The notes under the pieces: generated by a model
Databases searched by the model: none
The model's input: the letters and a program-made list of their open reading frames with translations, nothing else
What the model was told of the DNA's origin: nothing
Part shown: positions 1 to 7,185 of the stretch, one piece after another
Layout of the letters: each line of letters starts with the position of its first letter
Numbering within the stretch: position 1 is the stretch's first letter
Source of the DNA: SIG588 sp964515215
GTDB taxonomy: Bacteria > Bacillota > Clostridia > Oscillospirales > Acutalibacteraceae
NCBI GenBank assembly: GCA_964515215.1
Contig: CAZESL010000034.1
Coordinates: 1-21,546, forward strand
Direction of reading: 5' to 3'
Length of the DNA stretch: 21,546 nucleotides
Position numbers and translations under genes: made by a program

Positions 1-52
1 ATCTTATCATCTGTGAGGGTGTTTTTCCGACTGCAATTTTCTTGACAATTCC

Positions 53-82
53 AGAGAATGCATCTTTTGGGATACATTCTCT
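53..82. other. short stem-loop near window edge
   Basis: Eight-base arms AGAGAATG (53-60) and CATTCTCT (75-82) can pair across a 14-base loop. The U-tract that follows is poor, so this may be the end of a gene outside the window or part of the repeat region. Bases 1-52 hold nothing else I recognise. Confidence 0.3.
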
Positions 83-129
83 CTATTTGTTTTGCGAATA
101 TTCACTCACCCTCGAAAGGTGCTGTGACC

Positions 130-290
130 TTTGGCCCCCTCATTGAGGGGGCTGGCATTCGCCGCCCGTGAAACGGGTGGGCGAATGACTGGGGGAGTTT
201 CTATGATAAAATGGCGCTGCGAGAGAACTCCCTCCGTCTTTCCCGTGGCTTACACCACGGGAAATCCACCTCCCTCAACGAGGGAGGCTT
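130..290. repeat. composite palindromic intergenic repeat
   Basis: Four hairpins lie in a row: 134-152 (CCCCTC/GAGGGG), 156-187 (CATTCGCC/GGGCGAATG with an inner CCCGT/ACGGG), 239-264 (TTTCCCGTGG/CCACGGGAAA) and 269-287 (CCTCCCTC/GAGGGAGG). The reverse complement of the right half (about 220-290) aligns with the left half (about 133-200): both read C-rich hairpin, CCCGTG hairpin, then GGGAGTT-TC. The whole is therefore a large imperfect inverted repeat of two diverged copies of one unit. This is the look of a dispersed palindromic or MITE-like intergenic element. No transposase is present and copies elsewhere cannot be tested here. Bases 291-392 show no credible gene. Confidence 0.6.
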
Positions 291-392
291 GGGTTCGTCC
301 AAATTCCTGATCACAGTTCTTGTAAACGGGAGGATTTTTATGTGCGGGAAAAGTCATCTTTTCTCACTATGCATCAATGTGCATATTTTATA

Positions 393-443
393 CAACAAAA
401 AAAGAAGTGCGAATTTACGAATTTCGCACTTCTTTTTTTGTTG
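393..443. terminator. bidirectional rho-independent terminator
   Basis: A nearly perfect inverted repeat of about 21 bp has AAGAAGTGCGAA arms, with an A-run on the left and a T-run on the right, so it can end transcription on either strand. It lies 2 bases beyond the stop codon of the minus-strand XRE gene and is most likely its terminator. Confidence 0.85.
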
Positions 444-445
444 TT

Positions 446-757
446 CTATTTACCGTTTAAACGTTCTGCCGTGTTGATGAGGATGTTCAGATCGGCGTCG
501 GACATGTTGCGGGTCAATTCGCAAAGCCGTTGAACCAACTGGGGTTCTTTCATGTCCTCGTCAAAAAATTCCTTAGGCGTAACGCCGAGATACTCACAAA
601 TATACAGAAACTCTCCCAAAGAAGGCATCGATCTGCCCGAAGAGATACTTTGCATATAACTTTTGCTGTGACCTAAGTCGGTACTCATTCGATATTCCGA
701 AACGTTCTTTTTCGTTCTTAAAACAGAAATGCGCTCTCGAATATATTGAAGATCCAT
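446..757 (-). CDS. XRE-family helix-turn-helix transcriptional regulator
   Basis: This 103-residue cytoplasmic DNA-binding protein begins MDLQYIRERI. The HTH_3-type domain covers about residues 5-62, with the motif MSTDLGHSKSYMQSISSGR followed by the usual MPSLGEFLYICEYLGVTPKEFF helix. The C-terminal 40 residues are helical and may dimerise. The start at 757 is preferred over an upstream in-frame ATG at 781 because GAGGTG lies 7 bases before it. The gene is divergent from the broken SLOG-like gene, and the space between them carries four CGGTA-type half-sites (791-860), so autoregulation and control of the neighbour are likely. The target and inducer are unknown. Family assignment is secure; the biological role is inference. 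Confidence 0.85.
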   Translation of the reverse strand: MDLQYIRERISVLRTKKNVSEYRMSTDLGHSKSYMQSISSGRSMPSLGEFLYICEYLGVTPKEFFDEDMKEPQLVQRLCELTRNMSDADLNILINTAERLNGK

Positions 758-790
758 CGTATACACCTCGCTTTTTATCATTGTATAATA

Positions 791-860
791 ATTTAAGCGG
801 TAATATGCACGATGAAACTACCGATTACAGTTGATAATTACCGATATTAGCGGTATAATA
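791..860 (+). promoter_or_regulatory. promoter with four repressor half-sites between divergent genes
   Basis: TTGATA (831-836) and TATAAT (854-859) are separated by 17 bases and read toward the SLOG-like gene. CGGTA occurs at 798-802 and 851-855, and its complement TACCG at 819-823 and 839-843. Read in one orientation the sites are TAAGCGGTA, TAATCGGTA, TATCGGTAA and TTAGCGGTA. Two half-sites fall in the spacer, with one overlapping the first bases of the -10 box, an ideal place for repression. The facing XRE protein is the obvious candidate binder; this is inferred from position. Confidence 0.65.
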
Positions 861-906
861 TTATCAATATTCAAACTGCTATCAGTAATTACTTTTGGAG
901 AGTGCT

Positions 907-1469
907 ATGATGAAGATTTGTACAGTCGCCTTTTTTGGACATAGACACATAAGTAATCCCTTAAAAGTGGAAGAAGCACTTGAACAGTGCCTACGAAAAC
1001 TGATTAATGAAAATGAGTACATAGATTTTCTCGTTGGGCGTAACGGAGAGTTCGATCAATGTGTTTCCTCTGCGATTTCCCGCATACAAAAAAGTTACAG
1101 AGACGATAACAGTTCACATATTTTGGTGTTAGGCTGGCGGGAGTTGAACTCTTTACGCCTGCAAAAGGAAAATTTTCGGTGATAGATCGCCTCAAAACTT
1201 GAAATACGGGAGTATTCCTGTATTTTTCGGCTTCCTCTCACACAAAAATTTTCTCTGGTTACTATACGGATGTTGAAATATCCGATGCTGCATCGAAAGC
1301 GCATCCCAAAGCGGCCATACAGATTCGAAATCGAGAAATGGTCGACAGGGCGGATATGGTAATATGTTGCATAGAAGAAAAGCGCGGTGGCGCATGGCAG
1401 ACGGTCGACTATGCAACGCACAGAGGAAAAACGGTTTTTAATATAGCTGAGTATATGGAACAAGTTTAA
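907..1469 (+). pseudogene. broken SLOG-like (DUF1273/YspA-type) protein gene
   Basis: The 5' part (ATG 907 or 910 after GGAG at 897-900) encodes MKICTVAFFGHRHI and GRNGEFDQCVSSA, resembling the nucleotide-binding start of SLOG-fold proteins. Similarity fades after SSHILVL, near 1131, and that frame stops at 1182. A second frame, from about 1254 to TAA 1467-1469, continues with YYTDVEIS, AAIQIRNREMVDRADMVICC and GGAWQTVDYA, the expected C-terminal half. The two halves are out of frame and separated by a stretch holding an imperfect hairpin element (1165-1256), with a stop in each relevant frame. The gene is therefore most likely disrupted. The promoter and operators upstream look intact, so loss may be recent. 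Function of the intact family is uncertain; SLOG proteins are linked to nucleotide sensing. Confidence 0.65.
1165..1256. repeat. MITE-like hairpin element inside the SLOG-like gene
   Basis: Outer arms GGAAAATTTT (1167-1176) and, on the opposite strand, AGAAAATTTT (ending near 1256) face each other. The centre holds a smaller pair, ATACGGGA / TCCTGTAT (about 1204-1223). The whole 92 bp is an imperfect palindrome, has no coding capacity and coincides with the loss of reading frame. A target-site duplication is not clear. Confidence 0.45.
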
Positions 1470-1472
1470 TAA

Positions 1473-1513
1473 CAAAATGGCGTTGTGTTCTCTTCGAACA
1501 CAACGCCATTTTG
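1473..1513. terminator. bidirectional terminator, perfect 18-bp stem
   Basis: Arms 1473-1490 and 1496-1513 are perfectly complementary (CAAAATGGCGTTGTGTTC and its reverse complement), with loop TCTTC. Both sides end in T-rich sequence. It lies between the stop of the broken SLOG-like gene (1469) and the stop of nupQ (1526) and serves both convergent transcripts. Confidence 0.9.
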
Positions 1514-1525
1514 TTTAATGTTTGT

Positions 1526-2515
1526 TCATCGTTCTTCGCGGAAATAGGGGAGGCCCAAATGAGCGGGCGGCTGATGCTCGCGCTTTTTACGCATACTGAT
1601 GACCACCAACACCAGGATGGTGACCACGTACGGGAGCATTTTAAACAGTTCCTGCGTGGCGGTGCCGAGACCCTGAATGTAGTTGTTCACGTTACACAGA
1701 GCACCGAACAGGAAGGAGCCGATGAGCGCCATGTTCGGTTTCCACAGTGCGAAAATGACCAGCGCGATCGCCATCCAGCCGCGGTCACCGAAGGCGTTGT
1801 TTGACCACACGCCGTTGGCGTACGCCATCACATACTGCAGACCGCCGAGACCCGCAACGGCACTGCCGATGCCGGTGGCGATGTACTTGTACGCCGTGAC
1901 GTTGATACCTGCCGCATCCGCCGTAGCGGGGTTTTCACCCACCGCACGCAGGTTGAGTCCCACGCGGGTGCGGGTGAGCACAAACGAGGCGACGATCGCG
2001 ATCGCGATGGCGAGATAGGTGAGAAAATCGTGCGAGAGGAAGATCTCGCCAAACCAGCCGAGGTCATCGGCGAACGGTAAGGTCTTGCGGAAAAGAGAAC
2101 TCGTCTTGGTCAGAATGATAGAGGGCATATCGCTGTCCACCAATTTGATGAGCGAGCCGCCGAAGAAGTTGCCGAGGCCTATACCGAAGGTGGTGATGGC
2201 CAGACCCGTCACGTTTTGGTTCGCACGCAGGGTGACGGTGAGGAAACTGTACACGAGGCCCATCAACACCGAGCCGAGGATGCACGCGAGGAACGGAATG
2301 AGCACCGTAAGCCACGGATTCATACGGGCGAGATCGTTGCCGCAGGCGTTCTCGTACAAGAACGAGCCGATAACGCCGCTGATCGCACCGACGTACATAA
2401 TGCCGGGAATACCGAGATTTAAGTGTCCCGATTTTTCGGTGAGGATCTCGCCGACCGAGCCGTAGAGCAGCGGCACGCCGAGCGGGATGGAGGTGCTGAT
2501 AAACGAGGTGATCAT
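1526..2515 (-). CDS. nupQ: nucleoside ABC transporter permease (BmpA/Nup type)
   Basis: This 329-residue polytopic membrane protein belongs to the branched-chain/ribose-type inner-membrane permease family (BPD_transp_2). It begins MITSFISTSIPLGVPLLYGS and contains the characteristic early segment GEILTEKSGHLNLGIPGIMY and the later RAVGENPATADAAGIN loop, which contacts the ATPase. Its length is close to B. subtilis NupQ. Its ATG overlaps the end of the nupP gene by 4 bases (2512-2515), indicating translational coupling, and it is the last gene of xpt-nupNOPQ, followed by the 1473-1513 terminator. With NupP it would form the channel of a nucleoside importer. Substrate choice (guanosine, inosine or others) is inferred from family and from xpt, not visible in the protein. 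Confidence 0.85.
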   Translation of the reverse strand: MITSFISTSIPLGVPLLYGSVGEILTEKSGHLNLGIPGIMYVGAISGVIGSFLYENACGNDLARMNPWLTVLIPFLACILGSVLMGLVYSFLTVTLRANQNVTGLAITTFGIGLGNFFGGSLIKLVDSDMPSIILTKTSSLFRKTLPFADDLGWFGEIFLSHDFLTYLAIAIAIVASFVLTRTRVGLNLRAVGENPATADAAGINVTAYKYIATGIGSAVAGLGGLQYVMAYANGVWSNNAFGDRGWMAIALVIFALWKPNMALIGSFLFGALCNVNNYIQGLGTATQELFKMLPYVVTILVLVVISMRKKREHQPPAHLGLPYFREER

Positions 2516-3621
2516 ACGGTTTCCTCCTTTCTTGCACGGCGGATGCGGACCGAATAGCGAATGAAGAATTCACAGCCGACCAGGAACAGAATGACGATAC
2601 CCGACGCCACGCCGGCAAACGATCCGTTCAGGAAGAAGGTATCCGCCACCTTGCCGGCGCCGCTTTCCAGGAAAATGATAAGTGCGGACATCGCGGCAAT
2701 GATATACGGGTTGAACTGACCGAGCCACGATACCATAATGGCGGTGAAGCCCTGACCGCCGATGCTGTCGGCGTTGATCGAATGGTCGATACCCGAAACG
2801 AGCAGCATACCTGCGATACCGCAGACGGCACCCGAGATCAGCATCGTGCGCAAAATGACTTTTTTCACGTTGATACCGATGTACCGTGCGGTGTTTTGGC
2901 TTTCACCGACCACCGTGATCTCGTAACCTTGCTTGCTGTACTTCAAATAGATGAACATTACGATCATCAGTACCACGACGATCAAAATATTCAAGAGTTG
3001 CTTGGAGTTGCCGATGGTCGGAAGATTACCCGTTTCGACCGGCTGAATAACACCCGATCCCTGACCTACCAGATACACGTAGTAGGAGACGATCTGCGTG
3101 GCAACGTAGTTCATCATCAGGGTGAACAGCGTTTCGTTCGTGTTGTAATACGCTTTGAAGATGGCGGGAATAATACCCCATACGGCACCGACTAAAATAC
3201 TGGCACCGATGATGACGATGAGCAACAAAGGATAGGGGAGATGCCCCAGATGGATCATACACATCATAGCGGCGAGACCGCCCATCAGGGCTTGTCCTTC
3301 CGCACCGCAGTTCCAGAACTTCATCTTGAACGCGGGAGTGACGGCGAGACCTAAACACAGCAACACGGCGGTACGCTGCAAGTAGGTCCACAGCAAACTG
3401 GTCTTACCCTGAAACAGTCGGCCGAACACACCGCGGAGCATCGTGCTGTAGATCTCACCGAGGTTTTCACCCGTCAGTGCGACCGACACGAGGCCCACCA
3501 GCAGGAACGCGAGAAGAATGGCGGCCAGACGGATAAGCCACGCTTTCCAGCCCGGCATATCGTCACGTTTCGCGATATGGAGCAACGGCTCGCGATGCCG
3601 TGTTTTTTGCATATCAGCCAT
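2512..3621 (-). CDS. nupP: nucleoside ABC transporter permease (BmpA/Nup type)
   Basis: This 369-residue permease partners NupQ. It starts MADMQKTRHREPLLHI, a short charged cytoplasmic tail, followed by a membrane segment (AWLIRLAAILLAFLLVGLVS) and several more hydrophobic helices. The family landmarks are FWNCGAEGQALMGGLAA and the loop VVGESQNTARYIGINVKK, which resembles the coupling region. The start at 3621 is preferred over an in-frame GTG at 3630 because GGAGGTGA lies 5-6 bases upstream. The gene overlaps the end of nupO by 8 bases and the start of nupQ by 4, so the three are translated as a block. The usual NupP is about 350 residues, so the size fits. Confidence 0.85.
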   Translation of the reverse strand: MADMQKTRHREPLLHIAKRDDMPGWKAWLIRLAAILLAFLLVGLVSVALTGENLGEIYSTMLRGVFGRLFQGKTSLLWTYLQRTAVLLCLGLAVTPAFKMKFWNCGAEGQALMGGLAAMMCMIHLGHLPYPLLLIVIIGASILVGAVWGIIPAIFKAYYNTNETLFTLMMNYVATQIVSYYVYLVGQGSGVIQPVETGNLPTIGNSKQLLNILIVVVLMIVMFIYLKYSKQGYEITVVGESQNTARYIGINVKKVILRTMLISGAVCGIAGMLLVSGIDHSINADSIGGQGFTAIMVSWLGQFNPYIIAAMSALIIFLESGAGKVADTFFLNGSFAGVASGIVILFLVGCEFFIRYSVRIRRARKEETV

Positions 3622-5164
3622 TGCTCTCACCTCCGTCTTCCGCCGCAGCGTTCTTGGTCATCAACAGACCGATCTCTTCTTTCGTCGTCGTGCGGGCGTC
3701 CACCGTTCCCGTAATGTGTCCCGAGCCGATGACCATGATGCGGTCGCACAGTTCGATCAGCACGTCGAGGTCTTCACCCACGAAGATGACGGCCACGCCT
3801 TTTTCCTTCTGCTCGTTCAACAGACGGTACACCGTATGAGAGGCACCGATATCGAGACCGCGTACGGGGTATGCCGCCATCAGCACGGTGGGGGAGGCGG
3901 CGATCTCACGACCGAGCAGGACCTTTTGCACATTACCGCCCGACAGACGGCGCACGGGCGTGGACGTGCCGGGGGTCACGACCTGCAGTTCTTCAATGAT
4001 GCGGTCAGCCAGTTCTTTCGGCTGTTTGCGTTCCAGGAACATCGAATGGCCGCGACGGTAACTGCGCAGCATCATATTGTCCACGATGTCCATATTCCCC
4101 ACAAGACCCATACCGAGACGGTCTTCCGGCACGAAGGAGAGGCGCACGCCGAGTTCGCGGATCTGGAGAGGCGTCTTGGTGGTCAGGTTATCCATTTTGC
4201 CCGTTTGCGGGTTGTTGTATAACACGGCACCGCTGTCGAGCCGTTGCAAGCCGGCAATCGCTTCGAGCAACTCACGCTGTCCCGAACCGGCAATGCCCGC
4301 GATACCGAGGATCTCACCTGCGTTGGCCACAAACGAGACGTCGTCCAGCACCTTCACGCCTTCGCGGTTGGAGCAGTTGATGTGGTGCACTTCCAGGCGG
4401 GGGGTGAGATCGTGCGGTTCACTGCGATGGATGTTGAGGCTCACCTTTTCACCCACCATCATTTCGGTCAGTTCCGTTTCGTTGGTTTCGGCGGTGATGA
4501 CCGTGCCGGCATATTCGCCCTTACGCAGGACCGTTACGCGATCGGACAGCGACAGCACCTCGTGCAGTTTGTGGGTAATGATGATGATGGCTTTGCCCGC
4601 ATCCCGCATACGGCGAAGGACCGCAAACAACTTTTGCGTCTCCTGCGGAGTGAGCACGGCGGTCGGCTCGTCCAAAATGAGGATGTCTGCACCGCGGTAC
4701 AGCACCTTTATGATCTCTACCGTCTGTTTTTCGGAAACCGACATTTCGTAGATCTTTTTGGTGGGATCGAGTTCAAAGCCGTACTGTTCCGTGATCTCGC
4801 GTACGCGTTCGGTCGCGGCCTTCAGGTTGTACGGTTCCTTTTCGTTCAAGCCCAATACCACGTTTTCGGCGGCAGAAAATACATCCACCAGTTTGAAGTG
4901 CTGATGGATCATACCGATCTTGTAATCAAACGCATCTTTCGGGGATGCGATGACTACTTCTTCACCGTCGATGAAGATCTGACCTTCATCGGGGAAGTAG
5001 ATGCCTGCGATCATGTTCATCAGCGTGGTCTTGCCACTGCCGTTTTCGCCCAAAATGGAGAGTATCTCGCCGCGATTAGCGGTCAGACACACGTCCTTGT
5101 TGGCAACGACCTTGGCACCGAAACGCTTGGTGATGTTACGCAGTTCGATGGCGGGTACGTTCAT
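3614..5164 (-). CDS. nupO: nucleoside ABC transporter ATP-binding protein, two NBDs
   Basis: This 516-residue protein carries two fused nucleotide-binding domains. NBD1 has Walker A GENGSGKTTL (about residues 39-48), a signature SVSEKQ in place of LSGGQ, and Walker B ILILDEPTAVLTP. NBD2, from about residue 250, has a degenerate P-loop (GIAGSGQREL), a normal RRLSGGNVQK signature and PVRGLDIGA, as is usual in this sugar/nucleoside subfamily. The start at 5164 follows AAAGGAGGAG by 10 bases; the open frame extends 18 codons further but without support. A strong terminator-like hairpin lies between nupN and this gene, so it is probably made at a lower level than the binding protein. It would energise NupPQ. 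Confidence 0.88.
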   Translation of the reverse strand: MNVPAIELRNITKRFGAKVVANKDVCLTANRGEILSILGENGSGKTTLMNMIAGIYFPDEGQIFIDGEEVVIASPKDAFDYKIGMIHQHFKLVDVFSAAENVVLGLNEKEPYNLKAATERVREITEQYGFELDPTKKIYEMSVSEKQTVEIIKVLYRGADILILDEPTAVLTPQETQKLFAVLRRMRDAGKAIIIITHKLHEVLSLSDRVTVLRKGEYAGTVITAETNETELTEMMVGEKVSLNIHRSEPHDLTPRLEVHHINCSNREGVKVLDDVSFVANAGEILGIAGIAGSGQRELLEAIAGLQRLDSGAVLYNNPQTGKMDNLTTKTPLQIRELGVRLSFVPEDRLGMGLVGNMDIVDNMMLRSYRRGHSMFLERKQPKELADRIIEELQVVTPGTSTPVRRLSGGNVQKVLLGREIAASPTVLMAAYPVRGLDIGASHTVYRLLNEQKEKGVAVIFVGEDLDVLIELCDRIMVIGSGHITGTVDARTTTKEEIGLLMTKNAAAEDGGESNG

Positions 5165-5227
5165 CGGTGAAACTCCTCCTTTATAATTCTCAACATCATG
5201 CTGTCGGTGACAGCACATTGTTCAAAA

Positions 5228-5275
5228 TTAAAACCGCACAAGGCGGGGCAGCCAGTGCCCCGCCTTGCCGTTTTT
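5228..5275. terminator. intra-operon terminator or attenuator between nupN and nupO
   Basis: A very GC-rich stem (CAAGGCGGGGC / GCCCCGCCTTG) with loop around AGCCAGT is flanked by A/T runs on both sides. On the minus strand it follows the nupN stop (5281) by 6 bases and ends in TTTTAATTTT, so most transcripts should stop here and a minority continue into nupO. This is a common way to make binding protein in excess over transporter. Confidence 0.8.
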
Positions 5276-5280
5276 AAATA

Positions 5281-6468
5281 TTAGCCGTAGTTTTCGTCCA
5301 GCAGAGTGATGCCGTCGATGCGCACGTCGAAGTACGGGCCCGAACGATGCTTGGACTCGTAGAAGACGCCGTTCTCGATGACTTCGGTGTCGGGAGTGAA
5401 CGCGTCGTCGGTGTCCACGTCCGCCTCGTAGGAGGTCAGCTTCTCACCCTTGACGGTGAAGTTCGCGGTGTCAAACACTTCGAGCGAGCCGTCCAGCAAC
5501 TTCGCCTTCACTTCGTCGAGTTTCGCCTGCGTGCCTTCCGCCACGTTCTGGCCGAGGTCGGTCAGCGCGACAGCGCCGTTCTCGAGCGTACCGGTCCAGT
5601 CGGTAGCGATCGCTTCGCCCTTCTGCACCTGACCGATGATGTACTCAAAGTACGGCACCCAGTTGATGCGGGAGGAGATGAGGAAGGTGTTCGGGCAAGC
5701 CGTTGCCGTGGAGCCGTTGTAGGACACGTTCGGAATACCCGCATTCTCACAAGCCGTGGGCGAACCCATGGAGTCCGCGTGCTGGGAGATCAGTTTGCAA
5801 CCGCCGTCGATCAGCGCCTGCGCCGCCTGCTTTTCGAGCGTCTCGTCGTACCAGCTGCCGGTGAACTTGACGTCCATCGTCACGCTCGGGCAGACCGACT
5901 TCGCGCCGAGGTAGAAGGAGGTGTAGCCGGAAATAACTTCCGCAAAGGTGAACGCGCCGACGTAGCCCATCTTCGCTTCTTCAGCGGTGAACTCGCCCGC
6001 CGCGATCATCTCGTTGAGCTTCATGCCCGCGACAACACCCGCGAGGTAACGGCCCTGATAGATCGAAGCAAACGCGTTGTGGAAGTTTTTGAGATCGCTG
6101 GTGTGCGCCTGCGTACCGGTCGCGTGGCAGAACTCCACTTCGGGATGCTCTTTCGCCGCCTTCATCAAGAAGGATTCGTGACCGAAGCTGTCCGCAAAGA
6201 TGATGTCGCAGTCTTCCGACTCGATGAGTTCGATCGCCGCTTCATACGCCGCGTTGGACTCGGGGATCTGAGTCTTCTGCACCATCTTGACGCCCATGTT
6301 TTCACAGGCCTTGATGGCGGCATCGATAAAGTTCTTGTCGTAGGTGGAGTTTTCATCGTGCAAGAAGATGAAACCGACCTTCAACTCGTCCTTGTCGGAG
6401 CCGCCGCTGCACGCTGCCAGCGAGAAGATCATCACGACAGCAAGCAGGATTGCAATGAGTTTTTTCAT
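5281..6468 (-). CDS. nupN: BMP-family nucleoside-binding lipoprotein
   Basis: This 395-residue substrate-binding lipoprotein opens with MKKLIAILLAVVMIFSLAAC, a signal peptide with lipobox LAAC (Cys20). The mature part has the BMP/PnrA fold signatures: KVGFIFLHDENSTYDKNF near the start, a central GAFTFAEVISGYTSFYLGAK, and ISQHADSMGSP / NVSYNGS in the ligand-cleft region. The start at 6468 is chosen because GGAGGG lies 7 bases upstream; an in-frame ATG five codons earlier lacks this. It is anchored to the outer face of the membrane and delivers ligand to NupPQ. Position directly after xpt suggests purine nucleosides. Some BMP proteins bind other ligands, so specificity is inferred. Confidence 0.88.
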   Translation of the reverse strand: MKKLIAILLAVVMIFSLAACSGGSDKDELKVGFIFLHDENSTYDKNFIDAAIKACENMGVKMVQKTQIPESNAAYEAAIELIESEDCDIIFADSFGHESFLMKAAKEHPEVEFCHATGTQAHTSDLKNFHNAFASIYQGRYLAGVVAGMKLNEMIAAGEFTAEEAKMGYVGAFTFAEVISGYTSFYLGAKSVCPSVTMDVKFTGSWYDETLEKQAAQALIDGGCKLISQHADSMGSPTACENAGIPNVSYNGSTATACPNTFLISSRINWVPYFEYIIGQVQKGEAIATDWTGTLENGAVALTDLGQNVAEGTQAKLDEVKAKLLDGSLEVFDTANFTVKGEKLTSYEADVDTDDAFTPDTEVIENGVFYESKHRSGPYFDVRIDGITLLDENYG

Positions 6469-6497
6469 GTGTTTTCCCTCCAAAAGATTTTTATATA

Positions 6498-6515
6498 TGT
6501 AAACTTGCGTTTACA
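6498..6515. other. intercistronic perfect palindrome
   Basis: TGTAAAC and GTTTACA pair around TTGC, 4 bases beyond the xpt stop and about 30 bases before nupN. No U-tract follows directly on the minus strand, so it is more likely an RNA stability/processing stem or a protein-binding palindrome than a terminator. Confidence 0.4.
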
Positions 6516-6518
6516 CCG

Positions 6519-7094
6519 TTATTGAGCGCGGAAGGTGAGCGACGTGTCGCTCATGCTTTCCACGATGGCGAGTGATTCCACCCGCAGACCTGCTTCGCGC
6601 AGGGCGTCGCCGCCCTTTTGGAAGCCTTTTTCGATCGCCACGGCGGCACCGACCGTTTCGGCGCCCGCTTGTTTTACGAGTTCTGCCAGACCGACGAGTG
6701 CTTTGCCGTTTGCCAGAAAATCGTCCACCAACAGCACGCGGTCGGTGGGAGATAGGTATTCACGCGATACCATGATCTCGTAATCGGTGTTGTGCGTATA
6801 CGAATGCACGGTGGTGGTGAGCACCTCGCCCGACACGTTGCCGCTCTTGTGCTTCTTCGCAAACACGGCGGGCGTACCGAACGCCGCGGCCGCCGCCACG
6901 GCAACGGCAATGCCCGACGCTTCGATGGTGAGCACTTTGGTAACGCCGCAGTCCGCAAACAAGCGTGCGATCTCCTGTCCCATCTCCATCAGGAAGGGCA
7001 CGTCCAACTGTTGGTTCAGGAACGAACCGACCTTTAAAATATGACCGGGCAAAACGGTGCCTTCCCGTAAGATCTTTTCCTCTAACGCCTTCAT
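6519..7094 (-). CDS. xpt: xanthine phosphoribosyltransferase
   Basis: This 191-residue cytosolic enzyme transfers the phosphoribosyl group of PRPP to xanthine (and more weakly guanine) to give XMP/GMP. The Xpt landmarks are visible: SFLNQQLDVPFLMEMG (about 24-39), IEASGIAVAVAAA (57-69), FAKKHKS, and the PRPP-binding loop VLLVDDFLANGKA (120-132). The length matches the roughly 190 residues of the family. The ribosome site is weak (GGGGTG, about 12 bases upstream). It is first in the xpt-nup operon: imported nucleosides, once cleaved to bases, would feed it. Its promoter at 7131-7159 leaves a leader of only about 30 bases, too short for the purine riboswitch that controls xpt in Bacillus. Confidence 0.92.
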   Translation of the reverse strand: MKALEEKILREGTVLPGHILKVGSFLNQQLDVPFLMEMGQEIARLFADCGVTKVLTIEASGIAVAVAAAAAFGTPAVFAKKHKSGNVSGEVLTTTVHSYTHNTDYEIMVSREYLSPTDRVLLVDDFLANGKALVGLAELVKQAGAETVGAAVAIEKGFQKGGDALREAGLRVESLAIVESMSDTSLTFRAQ

Positions 7095-7130
7095 TGACCG
7101 TCACACCCCACTATATATAAACATATATCT

Positions 7131-7159
7131 ATCCTACCACAAGGAACGACAAATGTCAA
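7131..7159 (-). promoter_or_regulatory. sigma-A promoter of xpt-nup operon
   Basis: On the minus strand, TTGACA (7154-7159) and TAGGAT (7131-7136) are separated by exactly 17 bases. Transcription would start near 7124, about 30 bases before the xpt ATG. No riboswitch aptamer or PurR-box-like element is evident in the space. Confidence 0.8.
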
Positions 7160-7185
7160 CAAAATATGAACGATTTTTTACATTT

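Noticed and set aside
340..477. 45-codon plus-strand frame with a GGGAGG site upstream
   Set aside because: It runs through the perfect terminator hairpin at 393-443 and into the XRE gene on the opposite strand; no protein features.
5347..6525. 392-codon plus-strand open frame
   Set aside because: It is opposite nupN, which has a full BMP domain and lipobox; the composition is that of a complementary shadow.
7095..7185. Purine riboswitch ahead of xpt
   Set aside because: Only 91 bases lie between xpt and the next gene, the promoter leaves about 30 of them as leader, and the aptamer's conserved loops are not seen.
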